From: Clostridia bacterium
Lineage (GTDB): Bacteria; Bacillota; Clostridia; Christensenellales; Aristaeellaceae
DNA: 64,000 bases
Direction: 5' to 3'
Assembly: GCA_017395065.1 (NCBI GenBank)
Contig: JAFPWH010000024.1
Coordinates: 1 to 64,000, forward strand
The notes under the pieces were generated by a model. The model was not told the DNA's origin, did not search any database, and saw only the letters and a program-made list of their open reading frames with translations. The translations under genes were made by a program, and so were the position numbers. Below, one piece after another: positions 1 to 7,362 of the stretch (positions are counted from its first letter, which is position 1; each line of letters begins with the position of its first letter).

Positions 1-637
1 CGGGCTCGCCGATCAGTACGGGGTTGTTCTTGGTTTTGCGGCTCAAAATCCTTATGACGTTCCTGATTTCGTTGTCGCGGCCGATGACGGGATCGAGCTT
101 CTGCTTGCGCGCAAGGTCGGTCAGGTCCTGTGCGTATTTGCCCAGCGCTTCATAGGTATCCTCGGGCGAATCGCTGGTCACGCGGCTCGAGCCCCTGACG
201 GACTGCAGGGCCTTGAGCAGCGCGTCCTTGCTTACGCGGTGGTTCTTGAGCAGCGTCGCCGTCTGCCCGCCCGCACATTCGCAAAGTCCGATCAAAAGGT
301 GTTCGACGCTCACGTATTCGTCCTTCATGCGCTCGGCTTCGCTCTCGGCGGCCATCAGGGCGTTGTTCACGTCGTTGGAGATGTACACCTTGTCCATGTC
401 ACGGCCCGAGCCGCTCACCTTGGGCATGCGCTCGATCAGGCGCAGACAGTCCTCGGTGAAGCGCCCCGTGTCCACGCCGATCTTTTTGAGTATTTCAGGC
501 GTCAGACCGCTCTCCTGCGTCAAAAGCGCATAGAGCAGATGAGGCTGCTCGATTTGCATGTTTCCGTATTTGAGGGCGGTTTGCTGAGCCAGCTGCAGCG
601 CTTCAAGCGACTTCCTTGTAAATTTCTCAGCGTTCAT
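1..637 (-). CDS. clpB: ATP-dependent chaperone ClpB, N-terminal part (runs off the window)
   Basis: ClpB is the cytoplasmic Hsp100 disaggregase that works with DnaK to rescue aggregated proteins. About 212 codons are visible. They show the ClpN double-repeat domain (about residues 1-145, with PHLLYALL and VEHLLIGL as the two helical repeats), the linker, and the entry to the first AAA module ([17 protein letters not shown], then NNPVLIGEP, the edge of Walker A), where the window ends. The ATG at 635-637 follows a GGAGGG ribosome site by 5 bases. Its own sigma-A promoter and a perfect CtsR operator lie upstream, as expected for class III heat-shock control. The family assignment is safe; ClpC is unlikely because the N-domain opens [18 protein letters not shown], as in ClpB. 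Confidence 0.95.
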   Translation of the reverse strand, partial: MNAEKFTRKSLEALQLAQQTALKYGNMQIEQPHLLYALLTQESGLTPEILKKIGVDTGRFTEDCLRLIERMPKVSGSGRDMDKVYISNDVNNALMAAESEAERMKDEYVSVEHLLIGLCECAGGQTATLLKNHRVSKDALLKALQSVRGSSRVTSDSPEDTYEALGKYAQDLTDLARKQKLDPVIGRDNEIRNVIRILSRKTKNNPVLIGEP

Positions 638-677
638 AATGATCCCTCCGGTTTCCTCAGATTGTTTGAAATGATCG

Positions 678-694
678 TTTGACCATCTTTGACT
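678..694 (-). promoter_or_regulatory. CtsR heat-shock operator of clpB
   Basis: On the minus strand this reads AGTCAAAGATGGTCAAA, an exact match to the CtsR heptad tandem repeat RGTCAAA-NAN-RGTCAAA. It begins immediately after the -10 box of the clpB promoter, covering the expected transcription start, which is the classic position for a repressor. CtsR itself is not in the window. Confidence 0.92.
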
Positions 695-723
695 ATTATA
701 TTCCGAAGGGATCGCTTTGTCAA
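695..723 (-). promoter_or_regulatory. sigma-A promoter of clpB
   Basis: Minus-strand -35 TTGACA (718-723) and -10 TATAAT (695-700) are both perfect consensus with a 17-base spacer. The promoter drives clpB leftwards, with about 50 bases of leader before the ATG. Confidence 0.92.
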
Positions 724-968
724 TATGCCCGGGCGAGTTCGGCACGTAAAAAATATGTTTACTGAGTCCGTGCAGGCACTCGCTTCGTACTTGCCGCAGG
801 ACACTGTGTCCCTGTCGGTGCGGGATCGGAAAATGATTAAAAAACGTCGTTTGCCGTCCGCAAGGAAGAGGCAGAACAAACCGCAGTCTGTCATAATATT
901 GTAATAAATCCGTAAAAACGAAAGTATGCCCATCGCTGCGGAAAAACAGACTTTTCCCTGCACAAAGT

Positions 969-1078
969 TGTGGATAACTCAAAGTTTTATCCACAACTTT
1001 GTGGACAAAATCATGCAGACAGCGTTGAAAACGCCGTGATCAGACGGAAAACTGTGGAAAACGAAGACTTGTGGAAAA
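969..1078. other. cluster of DnaA boxes
   Basis: Two perfect DnaA boxes TTATCCACA occur in opposite orientation (969-977 minus, 987-995 plus). A one-mismatch box TTGTCCACA follows (1000-1008, minus), then two TTTTCCACA variants (1053-1061 and 1070-1078, minus). Five boxes in 110 bases, in a stretch with no gene and with AT-rich DNA just to the right (1090-1140), cannot be dismissed as chance. It could be a replication origin, a DnaA-titrating cluster, or a DnaA-controlled regulatory region. No dnaA or dnaN gene is in the window. Confidence 0.75.
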
Positions 1079-1276
1079 CTTGGTGCGAGTTTTATTTGAC
1101 GAGGCGAAATTCAATATATGACAAAATTATTACAAGAATACGGTCGGTTTTACGGCCACGGAAATACGCGCTGACGGGGAACACGAAACCTCCTATACAC
1201 GGGCGGGATCGGAGAAAGGGATTCATCATATATATAATGGAAAGAAACCGTCTGAAAGAAAACCGCGGACGGAAGC
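1079..1276. other. non-coding stretch between DnaA cluster and the Rrf2 regulator gene
   Basis: No credible gene is seen. It holds AT-rich DNA at about 1090-1140. Near 1246-1273 is a weak hairpin (minus-strand CCGTC...GACGG followed by TTTC) that could end transcription of the regulator gene. The bases between clpB's promoter and the DnaA cluster (725-968) likewise hold no gene, only a 13-base palindrome GGACACTGTGTCC at 799-811. Confidence 0.5.
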
Positions 1277-1693
1277 TCACTTCGCGTCTTCCGGCGCGTG
1301 CGTGCAGAGCTCGCTCAGCTTTTTGCCGTAAAAGAAGTCCTTTACCATCTTATCGTACTCCGTCCACATCGGCAGCGTCTGGCAGACGTCCCGGCGCGGG
1401 CAGTCGTTCTGACCCGCAGACAGGCATGCGACGGAAGACAGCGTGCCCTCGGTCAGCTCGAGGATCTCGCCGACGCTGTATTCCTCGGGCTTGCGGCAGA
1501 GCCGATAGCCGCCGCCCTTGCCGCTGCTGCCCACGATGAGCCCGCCCGCGACCATGTCCTTTACGATGATCTCGAGATACTTTTTGGATATCTGCTGCCT
1601 TGCGGCAATATCCTTGAGCGGAATGCAACCGCCGCTGTTTTCCGCCAGATCGATCATCACGCGAATCGCATAGCGTCCTCTCGTTGAAATCAT
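1277..1693 (-). CDS. iscR: Rrf2/IscR-family transcriptional regulator
   Basis: This 138-residue Rrf2-family winged-helix regulator begins MISTRGRYAIRVMIDLA, the typical first helix. The DNA-binding helices follow (LKDIAARQQISKKYLEIIV), then a GKGGGYRL wing. Three cysteines, C90, C98 and C104, sit where E. coli IscR carries its [2Fe-2S] ligands (C92, C98, C104), so an Fe-S-sensing role is plausible. The first spacing is one residue different from the usual, and CymR-like control of cysteine genes is an alternative. It is transcribed divergently from iscS-iscU. Matching palindromic operators sit over the iscS promoter and over the metY-cysK promoter, which suggests local control of both operons. 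ATG with GGGAG upstream. Confidence 0.88.
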   Translation of the reverse strand: MISTRGRYAIRVMIDLAENSGGCIPLKDIAARQQISKKYLEIIVKDMVAGGLIVGSSGKGGGYRLCRKPEEYSVGEILELTEGTLSSVACLSAGQNDCPRRDVCQTLPMWTEYDKMVKDFFYGKKLSELCTHAPEDAK

Positions 1694-1764
1694 AGAAACA
1701 CCGCTCCCTTTTTTTCTTAATTATACAGCAAGCAGGGCAGGGAAATCAAAGAAGTTTATGTTAA

Positions 1765-1798
1765 ACCTATTGACACAGTAGGTATTAGGAAATATAAT
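1765..1798 (+). promoter_or_regulatory. iscS promoter with Rrf2/IscR-type operator
   Basis: -35 TTGACA (1770-1775) and -10 TATAAT (1793-1798) are separated by 17 bases. The -35 is embedded in an imperfect palindrome ACCTATTGACACAGTAGGT (1765-1783), whose ACCTA/TAGGT arms bracket it. A near-identical element lies at 3439-3457. Binding by the divergent Rrf2 protein is an inference. Confidence 0.85.
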
Positions 1799-1830
1799 GT
1801 GAGAGCAATTCAAGGAAAGGACACACTGCT

Positions 1831-3015
1831 TTGATTTATGCCGATAACGCCGCGACGACCAAAATGAGCGAAGCGGCAAAGAATACCATGTTTACACTGC
1901 TCGAGGATGCCTGGGGCAATCCCTCGAGCCTCTATGCGCACGGCCAGAAGGCAAAGGAAGTGCTCGAAAAGGCGCGCCTCGACGTCGCCGCTCTGATCGG
2001 CGCGCAGCCGAACGAAATCTATTTTACCTCCGGCGGGAGCGAAGCGGACAATCAGGCGATCCTGTCGATGGCCGAGGCCGGCAAAAAGCTGGGTAAAACG
2101 CACATCGTTTCCACCGCGTTCGAGCATCATGCGGTGCTGCATACGCTCAAAAAGCTGCAAAAGCAGGGCTTTGAAGTTACGCTTCTGAACGTCCACGAGG
2201 ACGGGATCGTCCGCCCCGAAGAGCTTGAAAACGCGCTGCGCGAGGATACCTGCCTGGTCACGGTCATGTACGCCAACAACGAAATCGGCACGATCCAGCC
2301 GATCAAAGAGATCGGCGAGCTCTGCCGCCGGCACAAAATACCCTTCCACACCGACGCGGTCCAGGCGATCGGGCATATTCCCATAGACGTCGTCCGGGAC
2401 AATATCGATCTGCTCTCCGCTTCAGCTCACAAATTCCACGGCCCCAAGGGCGTGGGCTTTCTGTACGCAAAGAAGGGCGTAAAGCTTTCCAATCTCATCG
2501 AGGGCGGCGCGCAGGAGCGTGGAAAGCGCGCGGGCACCGAGAACGTGGCCGGCATCGCGGCGATGGCCGAGGCGCTCAAAGAGGCAAGCACGCACATGGC
2601 CGAAAACGCGGCATATGTTTCGCGCCTCAGGGACCGCCTGATCGAAGGCCTTTCCCGCATACCGCATTCGGCCCTGAACGGCGACCGCATTCGCAGGCTT
2701 CCGGGCAACGTCAGCTTCTGCTTTGAGGGCATCGAGGGAGAATCGCTGCTTTTGCTTCTGGACGACAAGGGCATACAGGCTTCCAGCGGCAGCGCCTGCA
2801 CCTCGGGCTCGCTCGATCCCAGTCACGTGCTGCTGGCCATCGGCAGGGTCCACGACGTGGCGCACGGCTCACTCAGGCTCACCATCAGCGAGGAGACGAG
2901 CGAAGGCGACGTGGAACAGATCATTTCTTCCGTAAAGGAAGTCGTCGAATACCTGCGCAGCTTTTCTCCGATCTGGAGAGAGCTCACGGCAGGCAAAAAG
3001 CAATTCATACTCTGA
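1831..3015 (+). CDS. iscS: cysteine desulfurase (IscS/NifS type)
   Basis: This PLP enzyme releases sulfur from cysteine as a protein persulfide for Fe-S cluster and thio-cofactor assembly. The 394 residues show the class V aminotransferase fold: FTSGGSEADNQAI, the histidine pair at 99-100, SASAHKFHGPKG with PLP lysine K201, and the catalytic loop SSGSACTSGS with C323. The short loop and SxHKFHGPKG place it in the NifS/IscS class. The start is TTG at 1831, eleven bases after AAGGAAAGG; no in-frame ATG fits better. iscU follows 13 bases later, a minimal ISC operon under the Rrf2-type operator. Confidence 0.95.
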   Translation: MIYADNAATTKMSEAAKNTMFTLLEDAWGNPSSLYAHGQKAKEVLEKARLDVAALIGAQPNEIYFTSGGSEADNQAILSMAEAGKKLGKTHIVSTAFEHHAVLHTLKKLQKQGFEVTLLNVHEDGIVRPEELENALREDTCLVTVMYANNEIGTIQPIKEIGELCRRHKIPFHTDAVQAIGHIPIDVVRDNIDLLSASAHKFHGPKGVGFLYAKKGVKLSNLIEGGAQERGKRAGTENVAGIAAMAEALKEASTHMAENAAYVSRLRDRLIEGLSRIPHSALNGDRIRRLPGNVSFCFEGIEGESLLLLLDDKGIQASSGSACTSGSLDPSHVLLAIGRVHDVAHGSLRLTISEETSEGDVEQIISSVKEVVEYLRSFSPIWRELTAGKKQFIL

Positions 3016-3028
3016 GGAGGCAAGCACC

Positions 3029-3412
3029 ATGGCTTTATACAGCGAAAAGGTGATGGATCATTTCCGCAATCCCAGGAATGTCGGCGTCATCGAGGACGCA
3101 AACGGCATCGGCGAGGTAGGCAACGCCAAGTGCGGCGATATCATGAAAATGTATCTCAAGATCGAAGACGGCATCGTAAAGGACGTAAAGTTTGAAACCT
3201 TCGGCTGCGGTAGCGCCATCGCTTCAAGCTCCATGGCGACCGAAATGATCAAGGGACAGCCGGTCAGCGAAGTCAAAAAGCTGACCAACAAGGCCGTCGC
3301 CGAGGCGCTGGACGGCCTGCCGGACTACAAGATGCATTGCAGCGTACTTGCGGAAGAGGCGATCAAGTCCGCACTGGAAGACTATCAGAAGCGCACCGGC
3401 GAGAACATTTGA
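3029..3412 (+). CDS. iscU: Fe-S cluster scaffold protein IscU/NifU-like
   Basis: This 127-residue IscU-type scaffold has the three conserved cluster-ligand cysteines in context: NAKCGD (C35), FGCGSAIASS (C60) and MHCSVLAEEAI (C104). It accepts sulfur from the upstream desulfurase and assembles a [2Fe-2S] cluster before transfer. It starts with ATG after GAGGAGG and is co-transcribed with iscS. The C-terminal NifU thioredoxin-like domain is absent, as in ordinary IscU. Confidence 0.95.
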   Translation: MALYSEKVMDHFRNPRNVGVIEDANGIGEVGNAKCGDIMKMYLKIEDGIVKDVKFETFGCGSAIASSSMATEMIKGQPVSEVKKLTNKAVAEALDGLPDYKMHCSVLAEEAIKSALEDYQKRTGENI

Positions 3413-3438
3413 AGCCTACACAGAAAAATAACAAATAA

Positions 3439-3472
3439 ACCTATTGACATAGTAGGCGAATGGCTTTATAAT
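3439..3472 (+). promoter_or_regulatory. metY-cysK promoter with Rrf2/IscR-type operator
   Basis: -35 TTGACA (3444-3449) and -10 TATAAT (3467-3472) are separated by 17 bases. The -35 is embedded in ACCTATTGACATAGTAGG (3439-3456), which shares almost every base with the iscS operator at 1765-1783. The two promoters are therefore likely controlled by the same regulator. Confidence 0.85.
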
Positions 3473-3505
3473 CAGCACATATTCAAGAGAGAGGAGCGCA
3501 GAAGG

Positions 3506-3619
3506 ATGCTGAATGCAACGCAGTTTGGATACGGTATCTGTATGTGGTGTCGAATGCTTTTCTCCCGGGCAGCCTGTTTCGCCCGGACGTTCGGCAACAC
3601 CTTGCGCGTCCGGCTGTGA
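3506..3619 (+). CDS. candidate cysteine/methionine leader peptide upstream of metY-cysK
   Basis: A 37-codon ORF begins at an ATG about 33 bases after the predicted -10 box, with GAGAGAGG upstream of the start. It ends TGA before a terminator-like hairpin. It contains three Cys and two internal Met codons clustered in the middle (ICMWCRMLFSRAAC). That position and content are what a ribosome-mediated attenuator for a sulfur amino-acid operon would have. The RNA can form mutually exclusive pairings: 3565-3570 with 3581-3586, or 3583-3588 with 3608-3613. Translation and regulatory function are inferred. Confidence 0.5.
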   Translation: MLNATQFGYGICMWCRMLFSRAACFARTFGNTLRVRL

Positions 3620-3653
3620 TACGAGGTCAAACCGCATACTTAATGCGAATTCT

Positions 3654-3687
3654 GCCCGGGAGCTAAAACAGTCCCCGGGTTTGTTTT
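3654..3687 (+). terminator. attenuator-like terminator before metY
   Basis: CCCGGG (3655-3660) pairs with CCCGGG (3674-3679) across a 13-base loop and is followed by TTTGTTTT. It lies inside the metY leader, after the small ORF and 55 bases before the metY start, so it can only act as an attenuator of this operon. Confidence 0.55.
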
Positions 3688-3741
3688 ACCCGGACACAGG
3701 TCCTCTTTCAAAATCATATAAGAATAAAGGAGAGTAAAACC

Positions 3742-5025
3742 ATGTCGGAATACAGATTTGAGACCCTGCAGCTGCACGTAGGACAGGAACAGGCTGATCC
3801 CGCGACGGACTCGAGAGCCGTGCCGATTTACCAGACCACCTCTTATGTTTTCCACAACAGCAAGCACGCCGCCGACCGTTTCGGCCTGGCAGACGCGGGC
3901 AACATCTACGGCAGGCTCACCAACTCCACGCAGGACGTGCTCGAAAAGCGCCTTGCGGCGCTCGAGGGCGGCAGCGCGGCGCTGGCGCTGGCTTCCGGCG
4001 CGGCGGCGATCACCTACACGATCCAGGCGCTTGCGGCAAACGGCGGCCACATCGTCGCACAGAAGACGATCTACGGCGGCAGCTTCAACCTGCTTGCCCA
4101 CACGCTGCCCCAGTACGGGATCAGCACGACCTTCGTGGACGCGCACGATCTAAGCCAGATCGAGGCCGCGATCAAAGAAGACACGAGGGCGATCTACCTC
4201 GAAACGCTGGGTAACCCCAACAGCGACATTCCGGACATCGACGCCATCTCTGCCATCGCCCACAAGTACGGCCTTCCGGTCGTCGTGGACAATACCTTCG
4301 GCACGCCCTACCTCATCCGTCCGTTCGAGCACGGCGCGGACGTCGTCGTGCACTCTGCCACGAAATTCATCGGCGGCCACGGCACGACGCTTGGTGGCAT
4401 CATCGTCGAGAGCGGAAAATTCAACTGGAGCGCGAGCGGCAAATATCCCAACATCGCCAAACCCAATCCCAGCTATCACGGCATATCCTTCTATGACGCC
4501 GTCGGCCCCGCCGCCTTCGTGACCTACATCCGCGCGATCCTTCTGAGGGACACGGGCGCCTGCATCTCGCCCTTCAACGCTTTTTTGCTGCTGCAAGGCG
4601 TGGAGACGCTCTCCCTGAGATTGGACAGGCACGCCGAGAACACGAAAAAGGTCGTAGAATACCTCGCAAAGCATCCCCTGGTGGAAAAGGTCAACCATCC
4701 TTCGCTGCCGGAGCATCCGGACCATGCACTGTATGAGAGGTACTTCCCCAACGGCGGCGCGTCCATTTTCACCTTCGACATCAAGGGCGGTCAGGCCGAG
4801 GCCTGGAAGTTCATCGACAACCTGAAGATATTCTCCCTGCTGGCCAACGTCGCGGACGTCAAGAGCCTGGTCATCCATCCCGCTTCCACCACGCACTCCC
4901 AGCTTTCCGAAGAGGAGCTGCTGGATCAGGGCATCAAGCCCAACACCATCCGCCTCTCCATCGGCACGGAGCACGTCGACGACATCATAGCGGACCTGGA
5001 AAACGGGTTTGCCGCAATAAAATAA
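3742..5025 (+). CDS. metY: O-acetylhomoserine sulfhydrylase (MetY-type Cys/Met PLP enzyme)
   Basis: This 427-residue gamma-family PLP enzyme makes homocysteine from O-acetylhomoserine and sulfide. Visible are the opening TLQLHVGQE and YGRLTNSTQDVLEKRLAALEGG, the cofactor lysine K208 in VHSATKFIGGHG, and the C-terminal SLVIHPASTTH. The extra insertion around residues 205-290 and the length over 420 point to the MetY/sulfhydrylase branch, not to MetB/MetC (about 380). GAGAG ribosome site, ATG start, 24-base gap to cysK. Sulfide-incorporating metY and cysK in one operon, beside iscSU under a shared operator type, indicates coordinated sulfur flow. Confidence 0.92.
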   Translation: MSEYRFETLQLHVGQEQADPATDSRAVPIYQTTSYVFHNSKHAADRFGLADAGNIYGRLTNSTQDVLEKRLAALEGGSAALALASGAAAITYTIQALAANGGHIVAQKTIYGGSFNLLAHTLPQYGISTTFVDAHDLSQIEAAIKEDTRAIYLETLGNPNSDIPDIDAISAIAHKYGLPVVVDNTFGTPYLIRPFEHGADVVVHSATKFIGGHGTTLGGIIVESGKFNWSASGKYPNIAKPNPSYHGISFYDAVGPAAFVTYIRAILLRDTGACISPFNAFLLLQGVETLSLRLDRHAENTKKVVEYLAKHPLVEKVNHPSLPEHPDHALYERYFPNGGASIFTFDIKGGQAEAWKFIDNLKIFSLLANVADVKSLVIHPASTTHSQLSEEELLDQGIKPNTIRLSIGTEHVDDIIADLENGFAAIK

Positions 5026-5049
5026 TTCTTTGAAAGGACGTTAAGGAAC

Positions 5050-5982
5050 ATGTCAAAGATCTATAAGGGAACGCTCGGCCTGATCGGCAATACGCCGCTG
5101 GTGGAGGTCGCCAACATCGAAAAGGAGCTGGGGCTCGAATCCACGGTGCTCGTAAAGCTCGAATACTTCAACCCCGCCGGCAGCGTAAAGGACCGCATCG
5201 CCAAGGCCATGATCGAGGACGCGGAGCAGAAGGGCTTGCTCAAACCCGGCTCCGTGATCATCGAGCCCACCTCCGGCAACACCGGCATCGGCCTTGCCGC
5301 CATCGCGGCCGCGAAGGGCTACCGCATCATCCTCACGATGCCCGAAACGATGAGCGTGGAGCGCAGAAACATCCTCAAGGCCTACGGCGCGGAGATCGTT
5401 TTGACCGAGGGCGCTAAGGGCATGAAGGGCGCCATCGCCAAAGCCAACGAGCTTGCCGAAGTGACGGAAAACAGCTTCATTCCCGGCCAGTTCGACAATC
5501 CCGCCAATCCTGCGATCCACAGGGCGACCACGGGCCCCGAGATCTGGAACGACACGGACGGGAACGTGGACATCTTCATCGCCGGCGTGGGCACCGGCGG
5601 GACCCTTACGGGCGCAGGCGAATACCTGAAGCAACAGAACCCGAACATAAAGGTCGTGGCGCTTGAACCCGAGGATTCGCCGGTGCTGTCCGAGGGCAGG
5701 GCGGGCGCGCATAAGATCCAGGGCATCGGTGCGGGCTTCGTTCCCAAGGTACTCAATACGGAAATTTATGACGAGGTCTTCAAGGCGCCCGCCAAGGACG
5801 CTTTCGAAACCGCCAAGCTGCTTGCCCGTAAGGAGGGCATCAGCGTCGGCATCTCCTCGGGCGCGGCGCTCTTCGGCGCGATCACCCTTGCAAAGAAGAG
5901 CGAAAACAAGGGCAAGGTCATCGTGGCCATTCTTCCCGACAGCGGCGACAGATACTATTCGACGCCTCTGTTCACCGAATAA
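5050..5982 (+). CDS. cysK: cysteine synthase A (O-acetylserine sulfhydrylase)
   Basis: This fold-type II PLP enzyme of 310 residues makes cysteine from O-acetylserine and sulfide. PLP lysine K47 lies in NPAGSVKDRIA, the asparagine loop is PTSGNTGIGLA (about 73-83), the phosphate-binding loop is GVGTGGTLTGAG, and the C-terminal serine lies in ILPDSGDRYYST. Length and motifs are full-family. It is the second gene after metY, with AAAGGACG upstream, and ends at a bidirectional terminator. Cystathionine beta-synthase is excluded by the lack of heme or CBS domains. Confidence 0.95.
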   Translation: MSKIYKGTLGLIGNTPLVEVANIEKELGLESTVLVKLEYFNPAGSVKDRIAKAMIEDAEQKGLLKPGSVIIEPTSGNTGIGLAAIAAAKGYRIILTMPETMSVERRNILKAYGAEIVLTEGAKGMKGAIAKANELAEVTENSFIPGQFDNPANPAIHRATTGPEIWNDTDGNVDIFIAGVGTGGTLTGAGEYLKQQNPNIKVVALEPEDSPVLSEGRAGAHKIQGIGAGFVPKVLNTEIYDEVFKAPAKDAFETAKLLARKEGISVGISSGAALFGAITLAKKSENKGKVIVAILPDSGDRYYSTPLFTE

Positions 5983-6008
5983 GAACGCAAAAAGCGTAAA
6001 ACAACACA

Positions 6009-6037
6009 GCAGCGGGCTTTGAAAAAAGGCCCGCTGC
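6009..6037. terminator. bidirectional terminator after cysK
   Basis: A perfect 9-bp stem, GCAGCGGGC/GCCCGCTGC, closes an 11-base loop. The minus strand continues into a T-rich tail (TGTGTTGTTTT), and the plus strand into a weaker one. It separates cysK from the converging minus-strand genes. Confidence 0.8.
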
Positions 6038-6069
6038 CGTGCTTTGAATGTGTGCTTTGAACCGAAGGT

Positions 6070-6579
6070 TTATTCCTGAGGAGCTTCGGTTTTCGCTTCG
6101 GAAGAACCGTCTTCCGCGGGAGCGTCCGCCTTCTTTTCGCCCTCTTCGTAATCTCTGATCTTGTTGAACTGATTCACCAGTTCATTGAGCTCGTCTTCAC
6201 CCGCGTTGGCCGCGTTGATGACGACGCCGAGCAGACCCAGATACGTGTTGTCGCAGTATTCGGCGACCAGCGGAGCGATGTCCTTGTGCGCCTGCGCCTG
6301 TTCCTTGACAGCTTCCATCATTTTGATCGAGGATACCGTCATAACGACCGCGAGGATCAGCGCGATGGCGCCCGTGATGACGGCGCCCATGCCTTTGCCG
6401 GCTTTGCGGGCGCTCAGTCCCAGCAGGATGGCTCCGATGCCCAGCAGCGCGGCGACGCCGCCGCCGATAACGCCTGCGACCGGTGCGCCCAGCAGGGCTG
6501 CGATGATTCAGACGATGCCCAGGATAATTCCGATAATGACCGATGTTTTATTGGTTTTGAAACGACAGAATGTGCCTTG
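6070..6579 (-). pseudogene. small membrane protein gene, interrupted by in-frame TGA
   Basis: The minus-strand frame ending at 6070 is coherent up to about 6579 but is broken by a TGA at 6508-6510. Reading through gives a continuous hydrophobic protein: VIIGIILGIV-stop-IIAALLGAPVAGVIGGGVAALLG..., then a second membrane segment (AVITGAIALILAVVMTV) and an acidic C-terminus. The stop sits where a Trp (TGG) would be natural. No ATG, GTG or TTG lies in frame between the break and the upstream stop, and the first ATG (6390) lacks a clear ribosome site. The original start seems lost next to the ABC permease gene. A 106-residue product from 6390 is possible but unlikely to be the ancestral protein. 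Family not recognised. Confidence 0.6.
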
Positions 6580-6585
6580 TCAGAC

Positions 6586-7362
6586 TTATTTCACATCGCG
6601 GTGGTCGAACATCCTCACGGTGAGAAGCACGAACAGCGCGATGAAGATCACGGAAACGACGATCGACGTCACCGCGTCGGGATTTGAAGTGTTCAGCAAT
6701 TGATCGGGCATATAGTCCGTAACAGTGAAATCTTTCAGGCTGAACAGCTTGTTGATGCCGGCGTCAATACCCAGGTACAGGAGCGTCAACAGACCTGTGC
6801 CCATCAGCACGGAGAACGTGGTCCCCAGCGATTTGCTGCGCAACCCCACCACGAACCAGATCAGCAGCGCGCAGCAAGCCTGCATCAAAAGGAACTTGAC
6901 CGCAAAGACCGCCAGTGCACCGCCGACGCTCTGCGTCGTAGCGATCGTCACGAACGGAAGCGCGCCCAGCAGGCTGAACACGACGCCGATCAGCATGAAC
7001 AGCAAATTGTGTACGAAGGTCGCGGTGTACTTGGACAGCACGGCATAGCCCTTTTTGGGCATCTGTCCCGCGATGTTCTTGACGTAGCCGAATTCGATAT
7101 CCGCGTAAAAGAAGCTTGTAACAGAAATCATGGCGAGCATCGCGTTCACGAACGGGAAGGGGCTGCGCAGAAAAGTGCTCAACTGCCGGACTTTGTTGAA
7201 CTGTGTGACTTTATCGTCGCTTACGAGCATGTTCGCAAGCAGCGTCATCAGGTAATCGAACGGCACGATCGCCAGCGCGAACACGACGGCGAGCACGGTG
7301 CATACCTTGAAAGCCGTGGACCTTTGAAGCCTGTACAGGTCCATTCTGATCAGATTCGTCAT
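6586..7362 (-). CDS. ABC-2 type transporter permease
   Basis: This 258-residue membrane protein has about six hydrophobic segments (for example VCTVLAVVFALAIVPF near 21-36, LLFMLIGVVFSLLGALPF near 116-133, IVVSVIFIALFVLLTV near the end). It resembles permeases paired with single-domain ATPases for drug, antimicrobial peptide or lantibiotic export. The ATG overlaps the stop of the ATPase gene by four bases (ATGA), so the two are translationally coupled. The transported substrate cannot be told from sequence. Confidence 0.85.
   Translation of the reverse strand: MTNLIRMDLYRLQRSTAFKVCTVLAVVFALAIVPFDYLMTLLANMLVSDDKVTQFNKVRQLSTFLRSPFPFVNAMLAMISVTSFFYADIEFGYVKNIAGQMPKKGYAVLSKYTATFVHNLLFMLIGVVFSLLGALPFVTIATTQSVGGALAVFAVKFLLMQACCALLIWFVVGLRSKSLGTTFSVLMGTGLLTLLYLGIDAGINKLFSLKDFTVTDYMPDQLLNTSNPDAVTSIVVSVIFIALFVLLTVRMFDHRDVK

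Noticed and set aside
799..811. GGACACTGTGTCC palindrome as an operator
   Set aside because: A single 13-base palindrome far upstream of any promoter has too little support to call a site.
1092..1280. 62-codon open frame next to the DnaA cluster
   Set aside because: No ribosome site, overlaps the likely 3' end of the Rrf2 transcript, and contains no recognisable motif.
3481..3620. SAM-I (S-box) or T-box riboswitch in the metY leader
   Set aside because: The segment starts a little like an S-box (CAAGAGAG), but the core conserved blocks (GGCCC, GAAACC, GGTGCTAATTCC) and the T-box GGTGG sequence are absent.
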